Of a DNA stretch of 64,000 nucleotides, positions 31,858 to 42,000 are shown one piece after another (the first letter of the stretch is position 1; each line of letters begins with the position of its first letter). The notes under the pieces are model-generated. The model was not told the DNA's origin. It ran no database searches and was given only the letters and a program-made list of their open reading frames with translations. Source of the stretch: Lyophyllum atratum (taxonomy: Eukaryota; Basidiomycota; Agaricomycetes; Agaricales; Lyophyllaceae); the NCBI GenBank assembly GCA_014905825.1, contig JACGCN010000010.1, positions 434,001 to 498,000 of the forward strand. Reading direction: 5' to 3'. The position numbers and the translations under genes were made by a program.

Positions 31858-34800
31858 CCATCCTCCAGGATGGAAGAACTTATCGATGTAGGATCGTTGC
31901 CGGATCACTTGAAGGACAAAGCATGGGCCATGCTGCGCCGGAGAGTCAAAGCTTTCGGTTTCGATGGACGTCTTGGAAATTATCCTGCGCGAGTGCATAT
32001 CCGTACAGTGGACGGGCAAGTCCCGATATCAGTCCCAATGTACGGTTCCTCCCCAGCAAAGCGGGCGATCATGGACGAACAGTTGGACAAGTGGTTCGAA
32101 CTGGGGGTGATCGAACCATCCAGGAGCCCCTGGAGCGCGCCGGTGGTAATCGCGTACCGCAATGGCAAACCACGATTTTGCGTCGACTACCGAAAGCTCA
32201 ATGCCGTGACGATACCAGACGAATTCCCAATTCCGCGTCAGTCCGAAATTCTCTCCTCGTTGGCGGGCGCGCAAGTCCTCTCCACGCTTGACGCCCTTGC
32301 AGGCTTCACACAACTGGAGCTAGACGAGGCGGAAGTGGAGAAGACCGGGTTCCGGACGCATCGTGGCTTATTTCAGTTCAAGCGTATGCCGTTTGGCCTC
32401 CGTAACGGACCCTCAATCTTCCAGCGCGTGATGCAAAACATTCTTTCACCATACCTGTGGCTTTTCTGTTTGGTTTACATCGACGATATAGTAGTCTACT
32501 CAAAGACTTACGAGGATCACATCAACCATTTGGACGCAGTACTTGGCGCTATCGAGGAGTCAGGCATCACGCTGTCGCCAACAAAGTGCCACTTATTCTA
32601 CTCCTCCATCTTGCTACTCGGTCACAAGGTGTCTCGATTGGGTTTGTCGACGCACGCGGAAAAGGTGAAAGCAATCATGGAGCTGGAGCGTCCGAGGAAA
32701 CTCTCCCAGCTCCAGACCTTCTTGGGGATGGCCGTATACTTCTCGGCCTTCATTCCCTACTACGCGAGCATCTGCGCCCCCTTATTCCACTTGTTGCGGA
32801 AAGGGACACGCTGGACTTGGGGGGCCGACGAGGAGCATGCTTTTGAGTCAGCTAAGGAAGCTCTGCGCTCAGCTCCACTGCTAGGTCATCCAATGGAGGG
32901 ACGTCCATACCGGTTATATACGGACGCGTCAGACGAAGCAGCCGGATGCGCGCTGCAACAAGTCCAGCCCATCCTGGTTAGAGACCTGGCAGGTACCCCA
33001 GCATACGCGCGTCTCCGGAAGGCCTTCGATGCGGGACTACCTCCTCCAAAACTTACTGTCAATGTAGGGGGAAAATCAGATAAAGACTACACACCAGACG
33101 CATGGGGGGCGAGTTTCGAGGAGACTACGGTGCATGTAGAACGGGTAGTAGGGTATTGGTCCCGAACCTTCAAAGGCGCCGAGCAACGCTATTCGACGAC
33201 GGAAAGGGAGGCGCTTGCAGCAAAAGAGGGCCTAGTCAAATTCCAGCCATTCATAGAAGGGGAGAAGATCACATTGATAACGGACCATTCTGCGCTACAA
33301 TGGGCGAGGACTTACGAGAATTCGAACAGACGCCTCGCCTCTTGGGGGGCCGTGTTCTCAGCATACGCCCCAGACTTGGAAATCGTGCACCGAGCAGGTA
33401 GGGTTCACTCTAACGTGGACCCCCTATCTCGATTGCCCCGAGCCCCTCCAGCACACGTCTCTCCCGCAGCCGAAAGCTCACCATCAATCGTGACCGATTC
33501 CGATTTGGCCGAAGCACAGGAGAAGGCCTTCACGGATCTGCCAGCCAAACGCGCGACGTTCGTCGCGTGGGATTGGGATGATTGCCTGGATGGACCGCCA
33601 TCGATATGGGCAGAAGTCCAGTTCTCAGGACGCGTGACGAGATCGAAGGCAAGGGAGGAGGGAGAACCGGTCGCGGAAACCGACAATGAGACAGGAGTTC
33701 CGCCCGTGTCGCAGCTCCCTGCGGGATTGCCAACAGCGACAAGCGAGGACAAGGAACTAGACTCTGTGGACGTGTCACAGGAATACTGGGCGGCTTCTAA
33801 TCCGCCTCCAAATATGCACGTTGTCATGGACCCAAACTTTCGCTCAGAGTTCGTCAAAGCCTACGCGACGGACAGAGGGTTAGCCGGGTTATGGAACAGC
33901 AAGGAAACCGATACGGACCACTGGGTGCCCGGACGCCGATTCTTCAAGGATGAGGATGGGCTACTCTTTTTCCTGGACGCAGGATACCAGCCTCGCTTGT
34001 GCATCCCGGAAGCCTACCGCGTCTGGATAATGACAGAGCTACATGAGAGCCCTCTCCAGACCGCGCACGCCGGCGCCAAGAAGCTATGGGAACTCATGAG
34101 TCAGAAGTATTACTGGAGCAGGATGAAAGCCGACGTACTGCGTTTCTGCGCGACGTGCGACACCTGTCAAAAAACTAAACCCACGAACTTCAACCGTTAC
34201 GGATACCTCATACCGAACCCTATCCCGTCTCGACCCTATGAATCGGTATCCATGGACTTCATCGTGAACCTACCGTGGTCAGAGGAGAGCAACGCTATCT
34301 TCGTAGTAGTGGACCGACTTACGAAGCATTCCCATTTTATTCCTACGACTTCTGGCCTGACCGCCAAAGAATTCGGAGCCCTCTTCTTCAAGCACATCGT
34401 CTGCAAGTACGGGCTCCCAACGAGTATTATTACCGACAGGGATCCGCGTTGGACGTCAGACTTCTGGAGGGGGATCGCCGAGTGCATGGATACGAAGATG
34501 TCACTTTCCTCTTCACACCACCCGCAGCACGACGGGCAGACGGAAATAGTCAACAAGTCTCTGGAAACAATGATAAGGGCCTACGTCAACAAGGACAGGA
34601 CGGACTGGGCCGAATGGATCCACTTACTGGAATTCGCCTACAACACTAATCACCACGCTTCCATAGGTTGTAGCCCGTTCTTCCTACTTCATGGCTTTAC
34701 ACCTCGTATGCCGTTGGACTTCTTAGCAGGCGATTCAAACGAGGCCCCATCTTATCGATTAACTGAGGAGGGCCGGGAGTTCTTGGAGCGCTTGGAGATG

Positions 34801-35334
34801 CACAGGGAGAGCGCTCGCCTGTCGATAGCGAAGGCGCAGGATGAACAGGCACGGTACTACAACAAGGGTCGACGTCCCGTTCCGAAGTTCGAGGTGGGCG
34901 ACCAAGCACTCGTGAACCCCCATTCAATGGAGTGGATCGAGTCCAAGGGCGAAGGCGCAAAGCTGGGCCAGCGCTGGATAGGACCGTTCGAGGTGACCCA
35001 GAAGATAAATGAGAAGACATACCGGCTACGGATGAGCAACAGGTACCCCGGAACACACGTCTTCAATATCGATCACTTGAAGAAGTACCGGCCCTCTCCT
35101 CCAGACATGGGAGTACGGAAGACGATGGCTGAGACGAGGACGAAGAAACCAGAAAAAGTCGAATACGACGTCGAGAAGATTATCGCACACAAGCGTTTTG
35201 GGAAGAAACGCGAACTCAAGTACTTGGTACGATGGGAGGGCTACGGGCCGCAATTCGACACGTGGGAGCCCGCCAAGGGATTCGGCAACGCGCGACAGAC
35301 GCTAGCCGATTACAGGAAGAAGAACCACCTCTAA
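31858..35334 (+). CDS. pol: Gypsy A Pol part: RT, RNase H, integrase, chromodomain (continues from 19100)
   Basis: The first five bases are the TSD copy; the coding frame resumes at 31863 and includes the ATG at 31870. RT has RFCVDYRKLNAVT, FQFKRMPFGLRNGPSIFQ and YIDD at 32476-32487. RNase H has LYTDASDEAAG and STTEREALAAKEG with a ~60-residue insert between its first two blocks, as in B. Integrase has the zinc finger (CATCDTCQK), catalytic residues in MDFIVNL, TDRDPRW and DGQTEIVN, and a GPF module (RWIGPFEV). The chromodomain is near 35158-35325 (YLVRWEGYGPQFDTWEP). All catalytic residues I checked are present, so only B's insertion and perhaps the protease DSC site argue against function. 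Confidence 0.94.
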   Translation, partial: PSSRMEELIDVGSLPDHLKDKAWAMLRRRVKAFGFDGRLGNYPARVHIRTVDGQVPISVPMYGSSPAKRAIMDEQLDKWFELGVIEPSRSPWSAPVVIAYRNGKPRFCVDYRKLNAVTIPDEFPIPRQSEILSSLAGAQVLSTLDALAGFTQLELDEAEVEKTGFRTHRGLFQFKRMPFGLRNGPSIFQRVMQNILSPYLWLFCLVYIDDIVVYSKTYEDHINHLDAVLGAIEESGITLSPTKCHLFYSSILLLGHKVSRLGLSTHAEKVKAIMELERPRKLSQLQTFLGMAVYFSAFIPYYASICAPLFHLLRKGTRWTWGADEEHAFESAKEALRSAPLLGHPMEGRPYRLYTDASDEAAGCALQQVQPILVRDLAGTPAYARLRKAFDAGLPPPKLTVNVGGKSDKDYTPDAWGASFEETTVHVERVVGYWSRTFKGAEQRYSTTEREALAAKEGLVKFQPFIEGEKITLITDHSALQWARTYENSNRRLASWGAVFSAYAPDLEIVHRAGRVHSNVDPLSRLPRAPPAHVSPAAESSPSIVTDSDLAEAQEKAFTDLPAKRATFVAWDWDDCLDGPPSIWAEVQFSGRVTRSKAREEGEPVAETDNETGVPPVSQLPAGLPTATSEDKELDSVDVSQEYWAASNPPPNMHVVMDPNFRSEFVKAYATDRGLAGLWNSKETDTDHWVPGRRFFKDEDGLLFFLDAGYQPRLCIPEAYRVWIMTELHESPLQTAHAGAKKLWELMSQKYYWSRMKADVLRFCATCDTCQKTKPTNFNRYGYLIPNPIPSRPYESVSMDFIVNLPWSEESNAIFVVVDRLTKHSHFIPTTSGLTAKEFGALFFKHIVCKYGLPTSIITDRDPRWTSDFWRGIAECMDTKMSLSSSHHPQHDGQTEIVNKSLETMIRAYVNKDRTDWAEWIHLLEFAYNTNHHASIGCSPFFLLHGFTPRMPLDFLAGDSNEAPSYRLTEEGREFLERLEMHRESARLSIAKAQDEQARYYNKGRRPVPKFEVGDQALVNPHSMEWIESKGEGAKLGQRWIGPFEVTQKINEKTYRLRMSNRYPGTHVFNIDHLKKYRPSPPDMGVRKTMAETRTKKPEKVEYDVEKIIAHKRFGKKRELKYLVRWEGYGPQFDTWEPAKGFGNARQTLADYRKKNHL

Positions 35335-35883
35335 GCAGGCACTAAGGGCCGCCGCCATATACCCTTCGAAAGACGCGACGGCTCACAACAAAACAAATGG
35401 ATATGTTTCAATCAGCTACGTTTCTCTTTACGATTCTATTATGTAGATTTACGATTTCATGATGACCTCTCCCTTTTCTTTCTTTTTCACTTCCCAGTTT
35501 CGTTTTCCCCTTTTTTCCATTTCTCTCCCGACTCTTCTTTTAACAAAAATTTGGAGAAAACGCGACGCGACCCATCAGCGATTGCATTCCCTTTCCTACC
35601 GCCACATGCTCGCCGGCTACTAGCCGCCGGCTAGCCCGCATCACTCACGGCACCGAGCCCCAGGATCAGCTGCCACTCGGGATCCACCAAACGCTCGCCT
35701 CGGATCTTTATCGGATCAAGCAACCACAGGCGAGGGGACGACCTCATAAAAACCAACCGGTACGGAGAAAAAAAGGACCCCACTCTTCACCGCTAGGAAG
35801 AGACCTTGTGAACGTGGCCTCTCCCGTTTGCAAACTCTCCCAGGAACTAGCTAGACGCGGCCTTTCCCGTCGAACCTAGAACC
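35335..35883 (+). other. Linker between pol and ORF3 of element A, with hairpins c and d
   Basis: This is 549 nt without a protein frame. A GC-rich hairpin cluster (GGCTACTAGCC then GGCTAGCC) lies near 35616-35637. At the end are two 18-nt hairpins, AACGTGGCCTCTCCCGTT (35811-35828) and GACGCGGCCTTTCCCGTC (35854-35871). They have the same YGGCCTYTCC loop as the LTR module but different pairing arms, and are likewise preceded by ACTCTTC (35782). The last hairpin ends 12 nt before the ORF3 ATG. Confidence 0.7.
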
Positions 35884-38574
35884 ATGCGCTTCGACGAATT
35901 ACTATTTCGTGATTCCCGCGATCGAGTGACCGGATTTGAGGAAAGGCGTATTGACGACGACTTGTGGATCGGATTGAATGGCGCCGTCGACACCATTCCC
36001 ATCGAAGCCGCATCATACAGAGATCGCTCGAACTACCATGCAGCGAACTCGATTGTGAACCCAAACGGCTCGTACTTAGACATGGACTGGGGGGCGCATC
36101 CCGATTGGTTTGATCTCAAGCACCATTGGCGCGGGTACATGCCCGTCTCTGACGGATTAGACATCTCGGCGCCCTGGTTCGCTCGCTTCCAACGTCCAGT
36201 CCCACTCCACGTCAGCCCTGACGGAGAAGCGTGCATTGATCTGAGCGTCAACATGGAAATGATCCGGGACCTCAACGGTTTACAGGATCTAGTAGAGGAC
36301 AGGCGTATCAGCGGAGGGGCAGGCGTCATGGAGCACTTTCCCGAACCCTTCGACACTGATCGCATCCACCAGATCGTAGAAACGGAGCGACTGGCCATGC
36401 AGCTCCAAGCCGAGGCGAAACGCGCCGCACTCGACGCAGTCGGCTTCCTTACGTGGTGGAGAAGTTGCTTCCCTGGCCGGGCTGGGCATTTCGACGCGGA
36501 GTCCCCCGACTACCTGGGGCGTTTTGACCTCACAGGCATGCGTAAGCGAGGGATGCTCGTGGATCTGGAACGGGACTGGCGTGCTTTGGATTTCGAGGTC
36601 CTCATCAAGCACGACGTCCCCCTCTTCTACTGTTGGACAGCTGAGCTCGCCTCCGACAACCGCTTCGCCCGCTTTGACCCAGCAATCTTGAGGGCATTCC
36701 ATACGGGGGAGCTCACCATCAATACCCTCCTTCGCGCTCCTACGCCGGCGGAGGTTTTCGCGCTCGCATCCTACGAGAGGCTAGCCAGCCATGACAGCTT
36801 CTTACTGGTCAACCGCTTCACCTTCGAGGACAATCTTCCCTACGGCGACCCGGCCAGGAGGAACGTGAAGTACTTCATTACAGACTTCCCGGGCTGGCGA
36901 CGACGTCCCATCAGAGACCGAACGCGATTATGGCTCATGTCACAGGAGTTCGCGGGAGTCACGCTCAGGGAGAACTCGGGGGACGTCATCGTCTACCATC
37001 GATGGCAACCGCGGGAGCCAGATGTCGACGATCCCATCGATCTGGGTAGCGACACGGGGCACGAGAGCGAGAGCGACGAAAGGTCCACGTTCACGGACCC
37101 GGAGGACCTTCACGAACTGCGGGAATGGTTCAAAGACCCGTATGCCCCAGTGCGTGGCGAGTGCATCGACGACGTCACGGGCCTGCCGGCGGCGACGGAG
37201 CCACGAGTCGGGGGCAGCTTGCTGGAGCGTATCAGCGACGACCAGCCTGGCGGATCCGGCCCTCCCGAGGATCACAGCCAGCCAGCCAGCGACACAGCGA
37301 CCGAGAGAGGTCGGAGTCCTCCGTTCTTCATGACGACAGTTATTCGTCGACCCACCGCCAGGGACCAGCCAGATCCCCCCACTCGTCGTAGCCTGTCCCC
37401 GCAGCGATCGATCAAGCTTGTCGAGTCTACTTGGACCAGGCGCATGGCGGGATCCCCGCAGCGGAACGTGCCCCACAGTCGGGGCCAGAGGGCGTCGTCG
37501 CCACGGAGGGCTGAAGACGCTTCTTACAGCGGGGCTGGGGCCGAGGCTTCCGCAGACAGGGAGACCTTCATCGAGAGTTTCCGCAGGTGGGGCGTCCCCT
37601 ACACCAATGACGGGCGCATGTACGACTTCCCGTCCAACGGGGTGCAATGGAACCCGGCCTTATTACACCACGCCTGGCTGATCATTGATCGACCCGAAGT
37701 TGAGGTCCGTATGCGGTACCACGCAGCAACGACACCCGGGGTACGCCACATCCGGGACGTACTCGAATACGCCATCGAGAAAGGGTTGCGATTCCGACTG
37801 GGAGTTCAGCTGGCGGACATGGGTAAATTCAGACCCTCCAGCAGCAACATCTCTGCATTGGACCGATCGACCGGACGTCAACCTCATCAACTCGGCTTCC
37901 AAGAAGAAGTCTTGACCTGGGGGTTGGGCGGCACCGCTTTCAAAATCAATTACCTGGGTAAGATGGGCGCAGTCCTCAACCGCGCTCACTCGGGCGCTCT
38001 CGTAGGACGCGGCGGGGGTCTCAGCTGGATCGCGCAGACATTTGGTGGTCCGGAGATTGTTCAGAAGTTTATTAACGGGCCTTCCACGACCATGTCCTGG
38101 CACAACTCGAGCGAGTCCGACTCTACATCCACTCACCCGTGTCACGCACACTACGACTTCGTCTCGCCGGCAGAAGAGGCTTTAGTGCTAGGCTACATTC
38201 CCAACAAGGACTCCGATCATGAACGCTGGGTTTTCCCCCCGGAATCTTTGCTAGTGGAGTTGTGTGACTTCTGGGTCGGGGAATGGACCCCAAGGATCGA
38301 CGGCGTCTTCCGAGCAATCAAACGCGAGATCGACGAAGATAGGATCCGCGCCAGGAATCGTCATGAGTGGCGCGCTTACTTCCGGCGGGGGAACCGAAGG
38401 TACCAAGAGCGGGAACGCACTTTGGACAACGACGCCGCGGACGAAGGTCACCGTCGTCTCGTCGACGCGTTCGGACGCTCCTGGGGCAGTCAACAGTTGT
38501 GGACCCTCGAACTTCCGGAGAGATACGGATCGTTGGCAAGGCAAAAGAAGGGGGGCTTTGTGAGGCGGCGCTAG
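35884..38574 (+). CDS. Gypsy A ORF3: 896-residue post-pol protein of unknown function
   Basis: ATG at 35884, one unbroken frame. Residues 1-110 are acidic and aromatic (DMDWGAHPDWFDLKHHW). Residues ~175-260 hold a helical block (ALDAVGFLTWWRS, GMLVDLERDWRALD, HDVPLFYCWTAEL) of a kind I have seen in agaricomycete hypothetical proteins but cannot name. Residues ~430-550 are Ser/Arg/Pro-rich (RRSLSPQRS, SSPRRAED). A second globular region lies at ~560-860 (RRWGVPYTNDG, GVRHIRDVLEYAIEKGLRFR, GYIPNKDSDHERWVFPPESL). No signal peptide or membrane helix is visible, so an envelope role is unlikely. The last codons pass through the polypurine tract into the 3' LTR. Same position and RS-like character as ORF3 of B. 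Confidence 0.75.
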   Translation: MRFDELLFRDSRDRVTGFEERRIDDDLWIGLNGAVDTIPIEAASYRDRSNYHAANSIVNPNGSYLDMDWGAHPDWFDLKHHWRGYMPVSDGLDISAPWFARFQRPVPLHVSPDGEACIDLSVNMEMIRDLNGLQDLVEDRRISGGAGVMEHFPEPFDTDRIHQIVETERLAMQLQAEAKRAALDAVGFLTWWRSCFPGRAGHFDAESPDYLGRFDLTGMRKRGMLVDLERDWRALDFEVLIKHDVPLFYCWTAELASDNRFARFDPAILRAFHTGELTINTLLRAPTPAEVFALASYERLASHDSFLLVNRFTFEDNLPYGDPARRNVKYFITDFPGWRRRPIRDRTRLWLMSQEFAGVTLRENSGDVIVYHRWQPREPDVDDPIDLGSDTGHESESDERSTFTDPEDLHELREWFKDPYAPVRGECIDDVTGLPAATEPRVGGSLLERISDDQPGGSGPPEDHSQPASDTATERGRSPPFFMTTVIRRPTARDQPDPPTRRSLSPQRSIKLVESTWTRRMAGSPQRNVPHSRGQRASSPRRAEDASYSGAGAEASADRETFIESFRRWGVPYTNDGRMYDFPSNGVQWNPALLHHAWLIIDRPEVEVRMRYHAATTPGVRHIRDVLEYAIEKGLRFRLGVQLADMGKFRPSSSNISALDRSTGRQPHQLGFQEEVLTWGLGGTAFKINYLGKMGAVLNRAHSGALVGRGGGLSWIAQTFGGPEIVQKFINGPSTTMSWHNSSESDSTSTHPCHAHYDFVSPAEEALVLGYIPNKDSDHERWVFPPESLLVELCDFWVGEWTPRIDGVFRAIKREIDEDRIRARNRHEWRAYFRRGNRRYQERERTLDNDAADEGHRRLVDAFGRSWGSQQLWTLELPERYGSLARQKKGGFVRRR
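38543..38555 (+). promoter_or_regulatory. Polypurine tract of element A
   Basis: AAAAGAAGGGGGG ends 3 nt before the 3' LTR and is read as Lys-Lys-Gly-Gly by ORF3. Confidence 0.65.
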
Positions 38575-39034
38575 ACGACTACGGGCGCGCGGTCACTTTA
38601 CTATTCTTTTCCCAGTCAACTCTCGCTACATCCCTTCTTTACCATTGAGTCACAAGTACGTCACGCTAGTTACAAGTAGGATTACGCGATACTACGTGGC
38701 AATAATCATTACTTTCACCATCAGCCTCAGCTCAGAGTACGACTCTCGAGCTCGTAGGCTAACGTGTTAAGAATCCACTTCGGAAAGACTATAGAAAGAC
38801 TACCAACCTATCTACTCTTCTGCTTAGAAGCTGCTCGTGGCCTTTCCAGAGTGGTAAGGTCTACTAGCTCGCGGCCTCTCCCGAGTGAATAGGCCTGGTT
38901 CTACAGAAGACTTCGATACGTGATCCGTCTATCTAAGGTCACTCCACCTTTATTCTCTTATCTACGCTCGCCGGGATTACTCGTCGGTCGGATAACCCAC
39001 TCGGAACCCATCAGCTATAGAAACAGGTTCCACA
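38559..39034 (+). repeat. 3' LTR of gypsy element A
   Basis: 476 bp, one difference from the 5' LTR (G38783). Contains hairpin copies at 38834-38851 and 38868-38885. Followed by the TSD copy ACCAC. Confidence 0.96.
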
Positions 39035-42000
39035 ACCACCATACTCGCCGCAGTCAAGGGCCGCAGTCTCCTAGGCTACCTAGACGGCACCATCAAACGG
39101 CCCTCCCCGTCCCCTAGCGCCAAAGAGACTCCGACCACCTTCTGGGGATCGAAAACCCCCACGTCCGACGAATGGGACCAGCGTGACGCCTTTACCCAGT
39201 CCATGGTATCCCTGAACGTCGTTAATCCTGTAGGACAAGGTGTCAAGACTGACGGCACGGCGGCGGAGACGTGGACATCACTTACCTCCATTCACGACGC
39301 CACCTCCGACCTTGGTATGATTAATGCCGAGGAAGCGCTCAGCGCTGTCAAGTATGTCGAGGGGACGCCAATTGAGAAACACTTCGAGGCCCTTCGCACC
39401 GCGTGGAAGAAGGCGAACGACCAGGGTGCGAATATCGAGGACAGGAAGTTCCGTACCATCATCCTGAAGTCGATGCCGAGGACTACAGAGTGGAAGGTCA
39501 TCATCAGCACCCTTCTCAATACCGAGACCTCCGTCGCAGTCATCACGGCCCTTACCACCCACGCCATGCTCGACAACAGCGCCGCCGCGGCTATCGCACC
39601 TGCCCAGTCGACGCATGCACTGCTCACCCAGCAACGCACCCTAAAAAACCCCGACCAGAAATGCTCGAACTGCGGTCGCCAGGGCCACCTCTCGTCCAAA
39701 TGCTTCAGGAGCGGCGGAGGGATGGAGGGCCAATTTCCCGACTGGTGGAAAGGCAGTAAAAGTCTAAGCAAGACCCCGACGGCTAACGCTACCACTACCA
39801 CTTCATCCCCTACTCCACCTGCACCTTCGACCCCCGCTGTCCACTCGGCTGTCGTTGGCGCCGACAACGCAGGGCTGTTTGATGAACGACTGGCATTTTC
39901 GGCGAACACCACCGTGACTGAGCGAGGCGTGCCAGTGGTCAGCTACGCGGATTCGGCGGCTAGCGAGCATTTCTTTGTCGATCGTGGGGATTTTGAGACG
40001 TACGGTCCTGTACCTGGGAAGGATAAGGCGGGCTCGACTGCAGATGGCGGGGAATTTAATATTAAAGGAATGGGCAGGGTACGGAAGGTGGTGGTGTATG
40101 AAGGGAGGACGATAGAACTCACCTTCGAGAATGCGATGCACGCCCCCGATCTCACTCACAACCTCATTTCCATCGGCCGCCTCGATAAGAAAGGGTGCTA
40201 CACAGTCTTCGGTGGCGGCTGCGCCACCTTCTATACCCGCGACAAGAAACCGTTCATGCGTTGCGAAGCCTACAACTCGACGATGTATCGCATCGAGTTC
40301 GTTCCACCCCCTACCTCTCCTACCGCAATGGCTGCTCGGTCCCTGACTCGCGCCACCGACCTCGAAACCTGGCACCGTCGACTCGGTCACGTGGGAGAGA
40401 GCGTTTTGCGCGAGATGGTGTCGAAAGAAATGTGTGCCGGGCTTGATGTGACCAAGAAGAACACGGCCGGAAGGTGCGAGGACTGCATCCTGGGGAAACA
40501 CGCGCGCAGACCTTTTGATGACATCGTCGTTCCAGAATCGCGCTTGAATGAACGAGTTTGCTTCGACCTTTGGGGTCCAGCACGAGTGCAGACGACGGGA
40601 GGAAAGGTGTATATGATGTTGGCGGTGGATCAGGGTGGCGGCGGAGTAGAAGGATACTTCCTGGCGAATAAGGAGATGGAGACGACGGTTGAGGTCTTGG
40701 AAACGTACCATGTGAAGTCGGAACGTCAAACTGGACAGAAACTTCTCTATATCCGCACCGATGAGGGACCCGAATTCGTGAATCGGTTATGGGCGGCTTA
40801 CTGTCAGAAGTTCGGCATTATTCATGAGACTACCGCCCCCTACTCCTCTGCTGCGAATGGTGTCGTAGAGCGCGCCAATCGGACTGTCCTGGACCGTGGG
40901 AGGAGCATGATGATAGAAGCCGGCCTCGCCTCCAAGTATTGGGGGGAAGCAATGGCGACGGCGGTATACCTGATGGACTTCATCCCAAGCTCGCGACACC
41001 CTGGGAAGACCCTGTTCGAAGTTAGGACGGGCCAGAAGCCGGACATCGCTCACTTGCGCCCATTTGGATGTACTGCCTACGCCAAGATCCCGAAGGAGAA
41101 GGGCGGGAGCAAATTAGATGCCAGGTCCATCAAATGCGTCCTGATCGGCTATTTTGGTCGAGGCAACTATAAGCTCCTCGATCGATCGACAGGCTCTATC
41201 TTTAGATCCCGGGACGTCATCTTCGAAGAAGGGTCCGCTCACCGCACTGTCACCTCCCTCGCCGGTCCATCCACTGAGGGGGAAACACTCGACGACTTCT
41301 TACCCGACACAGTCGACGATCCAGTGGTTGAACCAGCTCGCCCAGCGCCCGACCCTCCTATTCCGGCACCACCTGCTCCAGTTATCCCACGCCGCTCGGA
41401 ACGGAATCGCAACCCGTCGGCGGCGGCTCTTGATGCCGCAGAGTCCGAAACTCGCATAGCAGAAGGGGCCGGAAAAGGACTTGATTGGGCACGCGACAAC
41501 ACAGTATCTACCAATACGGCACTACTCACGACACCCAGCCACGCAGACGCAGCTGCCGACTACCACTGGTTCCCCAAATCTTACTCGGAAGCCATGACTC
41601 GACCCGATTTGTGGAAGGAACCCATGGATAAAGAGATTGCGAGGATGCACGAGAGGAAGGTGTGGACGCTGGTGGAAAGGCCGGAGGGAGCTAGGACGAT
41701 GAAGAACCGCTGGGTGTTCGCCAACAAATACGACGAGACCGGCAAGATAGTTGGCAGGAAAGCGCGTCTCGTAGCCAAGGGCTTTACGCAGATCCCGGGC
41801 GTGGACTTCTTCGCCAGTTACGCGTCGGTCGTACGATATGAATCCCTACGTATCAACATCGCAGTCGGCACCGCCAAGGACATGGAAATGTGGCAAATCG
41901 ACTACACTAGCGCCTACCTTAACGCGCCAAATCAGGTACCGATTCTCATGGAGCAACCCGAGGGATACGCGCTCAAGCCTAGCGAGGTATATGAAGTGTT

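Larger units (their letters stand above)
13871..39034 (+). mobile_element. Ty3/gypsy chromovirus-type element A with a third ORF
   Basis: LTRs of 476 bp (13871-14346 and 38559-39034) begin TGTGAGG and end TTCCACA. Target duplication ACCAC lies at 13866-13870 and 39035-39039. The internal part is Gag-PR-RT-RNaseH-IN-chromodomain in one frame, then ORF3. Element B (19101-31857) splits the frame between protease and RT. Without B and one TSD copy, A is about 12.4 kb, large for a gypsy element because of a long Gag and the extra ORF. One LTR difference was seen (A14095 against G38783), so insertion was recent. Confidence 0.96.

Noticed and set aside
28179..38574. ORF3 as a retroviral-type envelope gene
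   Set aside because: No signal peptide, no transmembrane helix, no cleavage site; the composition is RS-rich and soluble.
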